Notes under the pieces: model-generated
Told to the model about the DNA's origin: nothing
Databases searched by the model: none
The model's input: the letters and a program-made list of their open reading frames with translations, nothing else
Translations under genes and position numbers: made by a program
In this document: piece by piece, positions 31,474 to 41,323 of the stretch
Position numbering within the stretch: the stretch's first letter is position 1
Layout of the letters: each line of letters begins with the position of its first letter
Source of the DNA: Phoma sp. XZ068
Lineage: Eukaryota; Ascomycota; Dothideomycetes; Pleosporales; Didymellaceae
Length of the DNA stretch: 64,000 bases
Assembly (NCBI GenBank): GCA_004835665.1
Contig: RBKR01000008.1
Coordinates: 186,001-250,000 of the forward strand
Direction of reading: 5' to 3'

Positions 31474-32525
31474 ATGTCGTCCACCCCGCCGAAGAAGGAC
31501 GGTGTGGAACCACCTCAGTCGCCTGACGACGACCAACATATGGACAGGAACGCTGAGGATACACAAGCGCAAGGACTCGGGTACGAATTCGAGGTCAAGG
31601 AACAGGACCGATGGCTTCCAATCGCAAATGGTGCGTCTTCCTCCCCCCAGCCCTCCCCGTCGTTTTGATTTGCGCCCCGTCTCCTGCCCGCCTGCACGTC
31701 GACGAATTGCTCCCGTCTGGCGTCGTGGATGCCCACTGCCCCGAGACCGCGCGCTTGCCTCGTCAAACGCTCGAATCACGCCCTGCTGCGTCTGCCGCGA
31801 GCCACTCGGCGTCCGCGCGTGCCTGAGCGACGCCCGCCCTGCAGCGGCCGCCATGTCGTCCTCTCCCCAGTCGTCCACATCCCCGCCCCAGAACGGGTCC
31901 AAGAGCACAAGCAGCCATGCCGCGTCAGATGCTAACATTCGTAACTTTGCTCCAGTCGCCCGGATCATGAAGACAGCCCTGCCCGAAAACGCAAAGATTG
32001 CAAAGGAGGCCAAAGAATGCATGCAGGAGTGCGTGAGCGAGTTCATCTCCTTTATAACCAGCGAGGGTGAGTTTCAGAGTGCTCTGCTGCGCAACCGCCA
32101 CTGATGTCGTGGACCCAGCCTCCGAGAAGTGCCAGCAGGAAAAGCGCAAGACGGTCAACGGCGAGGACATTCTCTTCGCCATGACGTCGCTAGGCTTCGA
32201 GAACTACTCGGAAGCCCTCAAGATCTACCTGTCAAGGTACCGCGAGGTAAGCTGCCAACTTCCCCTTCGTCCCTGTGTCTCTCCTTTGTGAACACATTGG
32301 CGCAAACGTATTCTGAACTATGGTATTGATTGGTGGTACGAGACCCTCCTCGCAAATCAGAACAAGCCTACCGGCCAATTCGGTGCGCCTGGGGCCAGCG
32401 CCAACGCGGCCGCCGGAGAGGGTGCCCAGCAACATGTTCTGAGCGGCGACCAAGACATGACCGAGGACGGCGCCACGGCCTTTGGGTACAGCGTCCACAA
32501 CGGGAATGGCAGCGCCGACTACTAG
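31474..32525 (+). CDS. HAP3: CCAAT-binding factor subunit HAP3/HapC (NF-YB)
   Basis: Four exons (31474-31630, 31956-32066, 32119-32246, 32343-32525) give 192 residues. The protein is the NF-YB-type histone-fold subunit that pairs with HAP5 (NF-YC) and recruits HAP2 to bind CCAAT promoters; in moulds this complex links iron, redox and nitrogen control. The nearly invariant core is present: DRWLPIANVARIMK, ENAKIAKEAKECMQECVSEFISFITSEASEKC, KTVNGEDILFAMTSLGFENY and LSRYRE. I split these here for clarity; all three introns fall inside or at the edge of the core, and each join restores the family sequence. The last intron uses GAG^ACC to give RYRE-TLLANQ. Intron 1 is long (325 nt) and contains a second plausible start; see findings. 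The tail is Gly-, Ala- and Gln-rich. Confidence 0.95.
31853..32066 (+). other. HAP3: Possible alternative first exon of HAP3
   Basis: An ATG in an ideal context (GCCGCCATG) inside intron 1 opens a frame that runs without splicing into the conserved exon 2. It would begin MSSSPQSSTSPPQ and enter the core as IRNFAPVARIMK instead of DRWLPIANVARIMK, giving a 174-residue isoform. Transcript evidence is needed. Confidence 0.4.
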
Positions 32526-32913
32526 GACGACTCGCCTCGTGCCCAGCTGGAAGAAGCCAAGGAACTCTTGAGGCGGATGAAAGAATTGAAAAAGAAGGAA
32601 GTGAAGGGATTTATCGAGCGGCGTTGAAGAGTGCAGACTTGACGAATGGTTTCAGATTGTTCAAGGATGCACATGGGGCGGATGGGGTGCGGGGTTCGGG
32701 TGGGCTTTTGGATTCTGAAGTATGGATGGACACTTCGTCCGTGAAACCTCATCTGCAGGAGGGACGGAGTCTGGCGAGTTCGGAATCGGCTTGGGACAGC
32801 CATTGCCTGGATAGGTATCTTCTTCTTAGTTGGAATCTTGTATTAGAAACACTGGTTGCTCGCGCAAGTTGACGATGCTAATGCTTGATGTATTTGGTTG
32901 GTATGCTGATTTG
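32526..32913. other. Intergenic region between convergent genes
   Basis: 3' to 3' gap between HAP3 and the palmitoyltransferase gene; an open frame here has no start or motif of its own. Nothing seen beyond untranslated ends. Confidence 0.4.
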
Positions 32914-34338
32914 CTAATAGGTTGATCCTGACATCGACCACCCTTCAGAAGCAGGAGCAGAGGCTGCTGCCGCCTGCCGCCTCGCCATCAGCTCACTGAG
33001 TGGTATATCATCGTCCTGCTCATCATAGAACTCGACATCCTCGTCGACACCAAAGTCCTTCAGCCTCTCACCCTCGGAATTCCGCCACCCTTCCTCACCC
33101 TCCTCCCCTTCTCCATACCGCCTTCCCTCATCCTCAGCCTCCTCACTCGCGTCATCCGCATGGTCTACCTCATAATCCTCCCGTCCGTGATCTCGAACCG
33201 CCTCCATGCGTTCAACAAACGGCTTCCGCCTCCTGACCTCATCCTCCGCCTGTCTCGCCCGAAACGCAGCAAGCGTGTCCTCCCTACTCAACTCGGCATC
33301 CCGGAACGTAAACGCCGGTCCATCCTCCTTAACGCGCCGCCTATAACTGCGATCCGGATCTGGCGGCGGCCACGTCGTCGTCGCGTCTTCGAAGCCGTTC
33401 GTCTCGAAGCTCAATCCCGATGCTAGTCGCGGCGTGGCAGCGAAAGGGTTGAACCAGGACAGCGGATTCGCGGAGCCCATGCCCTGCGCGATGTTCGCGA
33501 AGATGCCAATGTCGTAAGGGAATTCTTGCCGGCGGATCCGGATCTGCGAGCCATCTGGTGTGGAGAGGTAGCCGCCGAAGTGGCGGGCGCGGCGGAGGAG
33601 GGTCTTGTGGCGCTCGATTTCCCAGCCTTCGATTGTGGTGGTGTTGACGGCGAGGCACCATATGTTTCGTAGGAAGAGGATGCCGAGGACGAAGAGGGTG
33701 ATGCTGTTTGCGATTAGGGTGGTGAAGATGTGGGCGAGTTGGAAGAGGGAGGGGCCGAGGTAGGAGGGGAGGTCTCGGTTGCTCCAGAGGTGGGATAGGC
33801 GGGTGAAGAGGAAGGATTCTAGCAGGCTGAGGCCGATGGTGGTGTAGAAGAGGAACCGGAGGAAGTGGGGGAAGGTGGTGTGGGATACGCAGTTTGCTGT
33901 CCAGGGGCAGTGGTGGTCCATTTTGGGTATGCATCTGGCGATGTTAGTACAAGACTCTGTTGCAGAATTCAGACTGGGTTTTGGTTGATCACACCTTTTG
34001 CACTCTTTACAATGATGTGCCCTCGGCGGTTTCGCAGCTTCACATTTCCTGCACCATTTCCTGCTCTTGGCTACCGCATCACGCTCTCTCTCGTTCACAT
34101 CTTTCTTCTCATCCCCAAGCTCTTTCTCTGCCCAGTCTTTCGGAATCGTTCCAGGATCAACAAAAACGCTCTTTGTATATGTGATCCAGATCAAGACCAG
34201 GATGAGGTTTGACACAATGAGTTCATTCTTCGTGAGCGGCCCAGGCTCGAGGTGCATTAACAGCCATTGTGACGGGTACCCCAGGAAGAAAATCAGACCG
34301 TACACGAAGGGCACGGCGAGCTGGGAAAGTGTCGACAT
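32914..34338 (-). CDS. PFA4: DHHC palmitoyltransferase, Pfa4 type
   Basis: Two exons (34338-33995 and 33934-32914), 454 residues. Pfa4 enzymes S-acylate membrane proteins at the endoplasmic reticulum; in yeast the target is chitin synthase Chs3. Two membrane segments lie near residues 5-50, then the cysteine-rich domain with KWCRKCEAAKPPRAHHCKEC and the catalytic DHHCPW (Cys-124), then two more membrane segments (about 145-220). The tail of about 200 residues is acidic. A 60-nt intron with no stop sits between CKECK and RCIPKMDHH; because it is a multiple of three, the unspliced frame stays open and would insert 20 residues in the catalytic domain. GTGTGA donor, ACTAAC branch site and the family sequence argue for removal. 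The start at 34338 is chosen since upstream sequence in frame has no family match. Confidence 0.92.
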   Translation of the reverse strand: MSTLSQLAVPFVYGLIFFLGYPSQWLLMHLEPGPLTKNELIVSNLILVLIWITYTKSVFVDPGTIPKDWAEKELGDEKKDVNERERDAVAKSRKWCRKCEAAKPPRAHHCKECKRCDQPKPSLNSATESCTNIARCIPKMDHHCPWTANCVSHTTFPHFLRFLFYTTIGLSLLESFLFTRLSHLWSNRDLPSYLGPSLFQLAHIFTTLIANSITLFVLGILFLRNIWCLAVNTTTIEGWEIERHKTLLRRARHFGGYLSTPDGSQIRIRRQEFPYDIGIFANIAQGMGSANPLSWFNPFAATPRLASGLSFETNGFEDATTTWPPPDPDRSYRRRVKEDGPAFTFRDAELSREDTLAAFRARQAEDEVRRRKPFVERMEAVRDHGREDYEVDHADDASEEAEDEGRRYGEGEEGEEGWRNSEGERLKDFGVDEDVEFYDEQDDDIPLSELMARRQAAAASAPASEGWSMSGSTY

Positions 34339-34517
34339 GGTGATGGATGTAAGATGTGAGGTCGTGGAAATCAAAGTCGCGGTCGTGCGCGAGGACACGT
34401 GATTGTGATTGGAGCAGGCATGATGGAACTCCACTTCCTTCGATCTCCACGCGTCACTTTGTCTCAATCAGTAACCCTTCTTGGAGCCTTGGAAGCTCCG
34501 TGGAGATATCAGATGCG
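34339..34517. promoter_or_regulatory. Short bidirectional promoter, PFA4 / ALG12
   Basis: Only 179 bases separate the two start codons on opposite strands, so the two genes share a promoter region. Both products act in the endoplasmic reticulum. Confidence 0.6.
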
Positions 34518-36331
34518 ATGGGTATCCCGACATGGCCGTTTTTGCTGCTCATTCCGACGTTCGTTCTGATCCACCTGTTCGTTTCGCCGTATACTAAGGT
34601 TGAGGAATCGTTCAATATCCAAGCCACGCACGACATATTGATCCACGGAATCCCAGGAAGCAATGCTGACCAGTTCTTGACTGCGAACTATGATCACATT
34701 TCATTCCCTGGCAGCGTACCGAGAACGTTTGCTGGCGCGTTGATTCTAAGCGGACTATCAAGTCCCGTCGTTGGCTTGTTGCATAATGCGGCACATATGC
34801 AACTTTTTGGTAAGTATATACATTGCCCATGACAGGTTTTTATAGCTAATTTCTGTACAGTGAGAGGATTGCTGGGCTTGTGCAATGCCTTCTCGCTTGT
34901 AGCACTCGGAAGGAGCGTGCAGAAAGCCTTTGGAACAAATGCTGGCATCTGGTATGCTCTATTCCAGGCAAGCCAATTTCATGTCATCTACTATGCATCT
35001 CGAACGCTACCAAACATGTTTGCTTTCATCTTCAGTAAGCTGAGTGGTCAGACCGTCTCCATGGACATAATTGACAGAGACTAGGCAACTTGGCACTTCG
35101 AGCATTGCTGAACGCACAAACGGTGTCATACAGCCGAGAGGACGTCAATCGAAGGCACCGACTCTGTCTCTACCTGCTGACAATTGCTGGTATCGTCTTC
35201 CGCTCTGAGTTAGCTATCTTAGTGGGGACTATCACCCTCTACCTTCTCGTTACCCAGCGGACCTCCATATTCAAAGTCATCATTCCTGCTGGAGCAGGAG
35301 GACTTGTCATAGGTCTCTTATGCACCATCCCCATTGACTCGTTCTTCTGGCAGTCTTTCCCGCTATGGTCGGAATGGATTGCCTTCTACTACAACACCAT
35401 TCAAGGCCATTCAGCTGACTGGGGTATATCACCATGGCACTACTACTTCACCAACGCTCTTCCACGCCTCCTTCTCAACCCGGCGACATACTTACTCTGC
35501 ATACCCATCGCCGTCTTGAACGCCGCCACTCGGAGACGAAGCCTCGACCTCCTAATTCCCCTCCTCACCTTCGTAGCCCTCTACAGCTTCCTCCCACACA
35601 AAGAATGGCGCTTCATCGTCTATGTGATTCCTGGCCTGACCGCCATCTCCGCAGCCGGGGCATCCTGGATCTGGACACGACGCTCAAAATCAGTGCTCTA
35701 CGCCCTCTTGTCACTCATCCTCGCTGCCTCGGTCATACTCTCCTTTACCGCCTCGACTGCCCTGCTCGCCATCTCCAGCCTCAACTACCCCGGCGGTGCT
35801 GCGCTTCACACCCTACACACTAGCATTCCACACCCCGCAAAACCTCACTTTAACGTCTACTTCGACAACCTGGCGTGCCAGACCGGCGTTACGCGATTCC
35901 TGGAAGCCCACAGCGCGCCACAAACCGTGTTTGACGTGCTTGAGGCCGAGAGCGCGATTCAGAAGAGGACGTGGGCGTACGACAAGACTGAGGACCCGAC
36001 GGTGCTGCTTGATCCGCTATTTTGGGCGAAGTTCGATTACGTGCTGGCGGAGAGGCCGGAGAAGGTTATTGGGAGTTGGGCGGTTGTGCATGTTGTGTAT
36101 GGGTTTGGAGGTGTAAGGGTGCTGAAGCCGGGGGAGAAGAGCGGTGGTCTGGTTGAAGCGGTTGTGAGTGAGGATGGGAGGGGGCGGGTGGTAGATAGCG
36201 ACTGGACAGAGAAGCTTGCGGAGGCGTGGAAGGGACTGGAGGGACTATTGAGACAGAGGTTGCTGAGGGGGTATTGGGTAGAGCTGAAGATGGAGCCTCG
36301 AATCAGGATACTGCAGAATCAGTTGAAGTAG
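34518..36331 (+). CDS. ALG12: Alg12 mannosyltransferase of N-glycan assembly
   Basis: Three exons (34518-34809, 34861-35034, 35085-36331), introns of 51 and 50 nt, 570 residues. Alg12 adds the eighth mannose (alpha-1,6) to the dolichol-linked oligosaccharide in the lumen of the endoplasmic reticulum, using dolichol-phosphate mannose. The N-terminal GT-C signature is clear: PYTKVEESFNIQATHDIL, YDHISFPGSVPRTF. Membrane segments continue through about residue 420, including HVIYYASRTLPNMFAF and LLSLILAASVILSF, and the hallmark LPHKEWRFIVYVIP is near 365. The C-terminal 140 residues are soluble and end in a basic patch. The ATG five bases upstream (34513) is in the wrong frame. Confidence 0.93.
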
Positions 36332-36580
36332 TGTGGCTTGGGGAATCGAAAGTGTAACGAGACGTTCAGAACTACATTTGCTGGAGTGTGGAAGCGTTCA
36401 ATGAGCTTTGCTTCTTGCGCAGATAGATTTATTGAGCCCACGCACGCGTGGCCGCAGTGAAGTGATTGGGTGACCTATAACGCCATGGTATGTTCTCCCA
36501 AACCCATAATATACAATACTCTTCCCAAACTCCATTCCAATACAGTTGATATCATACCACCTCTTACTACACAATATACC

Positions 36581-36957
36581 TCACACCTCCACCTTCTTCT
36601 CTTCTCGAGCCCCATATCTCTCCTGCCTTTCCGCTTCTGTGAATTTCCCCTCATCCAGCTCCGCCCACACCTTGTTGATATGCTGCCTCTTCTCCTTGGC
36701 CGCCTCGCGGTTCTGCCGTGTCCTCTCTAGGCGCAGGCCGCGCAGGCACATGTTCACCCGGTACTTTGCATCTGTGCAGTTACCAGTGAGTTTCCAAAGG
36801 AAGCCACGGGCATGGCACTCGTCGAGGGCGGCTACGACATCTGCGCAACCTGGGGAAGTTAGTTGCGGAGGTCTTCGGTGGTGGGCGGAGAAACGGTGGG
36901 TGGGATTGGGGACGGCGCACTCTTCTGGACTTCTTCCGTGTGCAGGTGGGGATGCAT
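36581..36957 (-). CDS. CMC2: Cmc2-type twin CX9C mitochondrial protein
   Basis: Two exons (36957-36921, 36849-36581) give 101 residues, the usual size. The 71-nt intron has a GTGCGC donor and a CAACTAAC branch site before CCCCAG; the join makes MHPHLHTEEVQKS-CADVVAALDEC, matching the family's MHPHLH start. The two CX9C motifs are intact: CADVVAALDEC and CTDAKYRVNMC. Such proteins fold in the intermembrane space by the Mia40 disulfide relay and Cmc2 assists cytochrome c oxidase biogenesis. The tail is a charged helix. The larger open frame covering this gene begins well upstream and is an artefact of the intron. The gene faces prefoldin subunit 2 head to head. Confidence 0.92.
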
Positions 36958-37337
36958 TGTGGGCGCGCGATTCTCCGAGGCTTTGAGATATTGTGAGGAG
37001 AGGAATGGGTGCGGAGAGCGGATGGTTGCAAGTGGCGTGAAGCTCGATCTCGAATAGATGCCGAAGCTGTCCAATCGGCATCTCACAAGATTTCGTGAAG
37101 TTGGTCCTAGCGCTGCGGCTTCAGGACAGCAACGAGAACGAGGCGCATAGCAGAATCTTCGATAGTTTGCGTATAGCAAGTGACGAGTTCTTTCTTTTAA
37201 AGAAGCTCCACGCAGTTATTTTTCAGTGTTACGGCGGGTTTGCTGAATCACACTTTGAGCGCAAGAGTTTCGCGACACCACCGAACCTCCCCGCAACCAG
37301 GCGCGTGCCTCATACCGTCACATCACCAGAATTTAAG
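36958..37337. promoter_or_regulatory. Bidirectional promoter, CMC2 / prefoldin 2
   Basis: 380 bases between two divergent start codons; no other gene. No named motif recognised. Confidence 0.5.
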
Positions 37338-37888
37338 ATGGCGTCGAAAGCCCAGCTAGACAAGCAGCAGCGTACGCTATACATGCAGTTCACATTTTTC
37401 ATTGATACTAACGGCGTCTAGAGCTCCAGACCACATATCAAAACTACAAGACCACACTGCAGAATATCGCCTCAAAGATTGGCGACATTGAGCAAGAGTC
37501 GGAAGAGCACAAGTACGTTTCACTCGGATCTATGCAGCACTACAGTTACTCTCTTTCACAAGAGCAAGTACATGTTTGGCTTGACCACTGACTGTTCCAG
37601 GCTCGTCCTGGAGACATTAGAGCCGCTGCCCGGTGATCGCAAATGCTTCCGCATGATCAACGGCGTGCTCACTGAGCGGACAGTTGCAGATATTGTCCCT
37701 ATCCTGAAAACGAACCAGGATGGTTTGAAGAAGACGCTTGAAGAGCTGGTAAAGCAGTACAAGACAAGGCAGGATGAAATGGAGAAGTGGAAGGTAAGCT
37801 GAGTGCAGAAGGGGAGGTGTGTTTTCATGGCTGATCACAACTGCAGAAGAAGAACAATGTCCAGGTCGTTCAGCAGCCGGGACAGTAG
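37338..37888 (+). CDS. GIM4: Prefoldin subunit 2
   Basis: Four exons (37338-37371, 37422-37512, 37601-37793, 37847-37888) give 119 residues, normal for a beta-type prefoldin. The chaperone hexamer passes unfolded actin and tubulin to the CCT chaperonin in the cytosol. Family marks are the first helix QLQTTYQNYKTTLQ, the hairpin region LEPLPGDRKCFRMINGVLTERTV and the second helix LKKTLEELVKQYKTRQ. All three joins keep frame: a phase 1 join QQ-Q, a phase 2 join HK-L, and a phase 0 join K-KKNN. The last exon codes only 13 residues. Intron lengths are 50, 88 and 53 nt. Confidence 0.95.
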
Positions 37889-38396
37889 GTGGTGAAGACT
37901 CCGGCTTGTAGCAACTAGGTTCGACTCGGAGGACGTAATTGCCTGGTGGAGCAGAGTGTTGCGGCGGAGTAAGAAGCGCAAGATGCACGCATGGATCAAG
38001 ATGGCATGCAACGAAGTCTTGTCTGGTCGTCTTATTGAAGTTTGTGTTCCAACGCCACGCGTTTAGCAAGTTCTGCTTCGATATCGTTGCGGAGAGTCTT
38101 GCAGAGTGGTGGAGCAGGGTGAAATTATGAAAGAAGACCCTCTCAAGCAGCATTACAAGGTCTCATAGTCAGACGAGGATACGTGCACAAAAAACGAACA
38201 AACTTCCAAGCTCGAGACCTAGCCATATCCATACATGCTCTTTCTCCTTCACTTGCTCACGTTCAAGGTGTTGTCACTCCATGACCCCTGCACAACCTAC
38301 CCCGCCAACATTTTGCCCCACCATAGGCTTTCGCGTCTGCCACCACAACTCTCCCATCCACCAGAGCTCCAGCCTCAAACACACCAATCGTACATC
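37889..38396. other. Intergenic region
   Basis: Contains the prefoldin 3' end and the promoter and C/T-rich leader of the DENR gene. No gene seen. Confidence 0.4.
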
Positions 38397-39149
38397 ATGG
38401 CAGACACACTACCGGTCCAGGTCACATACTGTGGAGGTAAGATACACTGCGAGCCGTATCCCAGACACCCACTAACAAGAAGCAGTATGCACACTACCAC
38501 CAGAAGTAGGTACGACACCAGCACGCGTCAAGCTTGCCCTCGAAACTAACGCTCCTCGTCACTAGTACTGCGAATTCGGCGGCACAACGAAGAAGTGTGA
38601 AGAATGGCTAGCAGACAAGCACCCAGACATGCACCAGAAGCTCTACTCGCAAGGTACGGCTCCACCACTCCCTTCCCCTCACACACACATCAGACCCTAA
38701 CAAACCCCGCAGAAGCGCTCGCCCAAAACCTCTCCTCCCTCTCCGTCGAAGCCCAAAAGCGCGCCGAAAAAGACGCCGTCAAAAAAGCCAACAAAGCCGC
38801 CTCCGCCGAAAAGCGCGAAGCCGAAACGCGCGCATCCTCGAAAATAATAATCAAGCGCATCGAGCGCAACAAGCGCAAGTACGTCACCGCTGTATCCGGG
38901 CTGGAAGCCTTCGGGCTGGACATCAAGAAGGTGTCGAAGGATTTCGGCAAGAAGTTTGCGACGGGCGCGAGTGTGACGAAGCTTCCTGGTGGCGGGGAGG
39001 AGATTACGGTGCAGGGCGATTTGAGCGAGGATATTGAGGAGTTTCTGGTTAAGACGTATAAGGAGGTTCCCGAGGATAATATTGAGTTGGTGGAGGATAA
39101 GAAGAAGACGAAGGGGGAGAAGGCGGCGGCGAATGTTCCTGCGCAGTGA
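38397..39149 (+). CDS. TMA22: Density-regulated protein (DENR/Tma22)
   Basis: Four exons (38397-38436, 38486-38505, 38566-38653, 38713-39149) give 194 residues. DENR with MCT-1 (Tma20) acts on the 40S ribosome in recycling and re-initiation. The N-terminal zinc-binding module is assembled from three exons: YCGVC, then TLPPEYCEF, then TTKKCEEW. Exon 2 is a micro-exon of 20 nt that carries one ligand cysteine. The C-terminal SUI1 domain runs from about 100 to 175 (IIIKRIERNKRKYVTAV, GLDIKKVSKDFGKKFATGASV, EEITVQGD). The tail is lysine-rich. Introns are 49, 60 and 59 nt. A longer open frame that begins at 38604 is the read-through of exon 3 into intron 3 and gives a false N-terminus. Confidence 0.95.
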
Positions 39150-39407
39150 GCGTGATGGTGTACTTGGGGATATGTTCGAGGAGCATGGAGTATGAGGGGA
39201 GGCGCAGATCGACTGAGTGTCTTTGGGTCGAGGAGGTTAAAGAAGCAAGCGTATGAGCAGTGGGCTGTTGAGTTACAGCCATGCGGCCATCAGACAATCG
39301 AATCAACATGAAATCACACACTATCATCAGCACATTTGACATGAACCTTGCACACAAGTTGAGGCAATGGTAATCCATCTTCATTAACCGTTCATATCTT
39401 GACATCC

Positions 39408-40745
39408 TCACTCCGAGTCCTCGCTCGATCTCCCAGCCAGCGGCGTAGTCCCCAAACTGTCCAACCCTCTCTCAGTAATCAGCTTTCCATCGCCATTCGC
39501 CGGTAACGCAGGCAGTCCCGATTCAACCCTCAGCTTCTCATACTCGTCGCCCGTCTTCTGCAGCTGCTCCTGGAGGAACTTCTTGCGCTCCTCGATCCTG
39601 ACCTTGTCATCCTTCAGCTCTTGAAGTTTGCTCAAGATCAGATCCTTGCGCTGCTGCTTGGTCCGGACTTCGATGTGCAGGCCCTCCAACACCTCGTTCA
39701 AATCCGGCAAGGGGGTGATTTTGGGTGGTGTTCTGGTACCGTCTTCTTCGTCATCGATCTTCTGTCCGTAGCGACCGGCGCGCGCTTGTGCAGCTGCGAA
39801 GGCTGTGTTGCGCTCTTCCTCTGAATCGTTGGAGTCGGACTCTGAGCCTTCGGCGTCGTTGATGAGCTCAGCCATGTCGGCGCGCCGTTTGCGCTGCGCT
39901 TCGCGCTCGGACTTGCGACCCAGTGATATTCGACCGTCTTCGACGAAGTCGTCAAAGCCTTCTGCTATGTCTTCGTCGTCGTGGATCAGACGAGTCTCGG
40001 CATATTTGTCTTTTGGCCGCAGGGAGATTTCGTTGCGCCTCATGCGGAAGTCGTCTTCGCCTTCGTCGTCGGATGCCCATGGTCGCTCGCCGTCGTCCTC
40101 GTAGGCCTTCTCTTCTTGTGCGAGGCGCCTCCGTCGCGCCTTCTTCTCCTCGATCTCGGCAGCGGTGGGAATTGCAGAGGATGTCTCGGAGGATAGGGTC
40201 GCAATTGGGCCAAATTTGGATGCAATGTCGAGCGCTCGTGACTCTTCCTCTTCTTCGGCAGACGGCTTCAGGTCCTTGGGTGTGGTCGGTGTAGAGCTTC
40301 GCAGCTCTGCTATGTAGTCTTTGCTGTATGATGGCCTCCCCTCCTCCTCAGAAGCACCCGCGCCTTGCACAAGCGGCGACCTTGCGCGTAACTGCGCACT
40401 CTTCTCCAACGCTATCCGACTCAAGTTCGACTTCTTCGGCGTGACAACGGCGGCATCGCTCGATTCATCGCCATCATTGGCGTCTGATTCTCCAGGCCCA
40501 AAGGATATGCGCAGGGCCGAGCGCTTCTTGCTCTTGCCCAATGCTGGTCGCTTCACTACGGACACTACACCGTGAGTTAGCACGGAGCGCCTACTGAGGT
40601 CAGAAACAGGAGCGGACAGTTTGCGACACGGCGGGGACTTACCAGGCTTCGGTGCTTCGTTCTGCGAGCTGTTTGCGCTGTCGCCCGAGTCGTCGTCGTA
40701 TGCGCCAATCTTGCGCGCGACGCGCCCAGAGCCTGCTCGCTTCAT
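39408..40745 (-). CDS. NTR2: Nineteen-complex related protein Ntr2
   Basis: Two exons (40745-40643, 40564-39408), 419 residues. Ntr2 with Ntr1 brings the Prp43 helicase to the spent spliceosome for disassembly. Family marks: the basic start MKRAGSGRVARKIGAYDDD, phenylalanine-glycine block SALRISFGPG, SKDYIAELRSSTPTTP, then an acidic middle and a C-terminal coiled coil of KQQRKDLILSKLQELKDDK type. The 78-nt intron is divisible by three and has no stop, so the unspliced frame adds 26 residues; removal makes APKP-VSVVKRP. Fungal Ntr2 is weakly conserved, so the name rests on domain layout and the PxxP/RISFG region; an alternative is a PAXBP1/GCFC-like N-terminal relative. Confidence 0.78.
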   Translation of the reverse strand: MKRAGSGRVARKIGAYDDDSGDSANSSQNEAPKPGKSPPCRKLSAPVSDLSRRSVLTHGVVSVVKRPALGKSKKRSALRISFGPGESDANDGDESSDAAVVTPKKSNLSRIALEKSAQLRARSPLVQGAGASEEEGRPSYSKDYIAELRSSTPTTPKDLKPSAEEEEESRALDIASKFGPIATLSSETSSAIPTAAEIEEKKARRRRLAQEEKAYEDDGERPWASDDEGEDDFRMRRNEISLRPKDKYAETRLIHDDEDIAEGFDDFVEDGRISLGRKSEREAQRKRRADMAELINDAEGSESDSNDSEEERNTAFAAAQARAGRYGQKIDDEEDGTRTPPKITPLPDLNEVLEGLHIEVRTKQQRKDLILSKLQELKDDKVRIEERKKFLQEQLQKTGDEYEKLRVESGLPALPANGDGKLITERGLDSLGTTPLAGRSSEDSE

Positions 40746-40969
40746 TGTGCGGTTTTGTGTATGAGAGTGAGGAGACAGCTAGGGTGATGTTGAGGTTCAA
40801 GGCTTCCGTCTCCACGAGATCACTAGCGTGCTTTCCGCGCCAAGAATCTCGAAAACGCCCGCTCTGGAGATGCACCGCTCGACATTGCAAGCTCCCAGAC
40901 CAGCTCGACACCCACCTCTGCCACAATCTCCTTCTCCACCGGACCGTCGCGCAACTCACATCCGCCAAC
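40746..40969. promoter_or_regulatory. Bidirectional promoter, NTR2 / SmG
   Basis: Just 224 bases separate the start codons of two splicing factors on opposite strands, so co-regulation is plausible. No specific motif named. Confidence 0.6.
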
Positions 40970-41323
40970 ATGCCTCAAGCACAGCCCGAGTTGAAGAAGG
41001 TGGGTCGACCGACCGCGAAGGCCTGCTCTTAAGCTAACCTTGGACAGTACCTCGAGAAGCGCGTTCTCGTCCAGCTGAATGGAAGCCGCAAGGTCATGGG
41101 AATTCTGCGCGGTTACGACGTATGTTGGCGCCCCTCGACCTACCTCGAACCCCGTACTGACTTTACCTAGGTCTACCTCAACATCGTCCTCGACGACGCG
41201 TTAGAAGAGAAGGCCGGCGGCGAGAAGGTCCGCATCGGCATGGTCGTCATCCGTGGAAACGCCGTCGTCATGCTGGAAGCCCTCGACCGCATCAACCAGG
41301 ACGTCCCCAAGATCGGACGGTAA
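40970..41323 (+). CDS. SMX2: Small nuclear ribonucleoprotein SmG
   Basis: Three exons (40970-40999, 41048-41119, 41171-41323) give 84 residues, typical of SmG. It is one of the seven Sm proteins that form the ring on U1, U2, U4 and U5 snRNA. The start MPQAQPELKK-YLEKRVLVQLNGSRKV, the Sm1 end MGILRGYD-VYLNIVLDDA and the Sm2 block IGMVVIRGNAVVMLEAL are as in other fungi. The two introns (48 and 51 nt) fall at codon boundaries. The gene is too broken by introns for any single long open frame. The head-to-head neighbour is another splicing factor. Confidence 0.96.

Noticed and set aside
36581..37081. 166-codon frame as a longer Cmc2
   Set aside because: Most of its N-terminus is intron and promoter read-through; the MHPHLH start and CTAAC-bearing intron fit the family.
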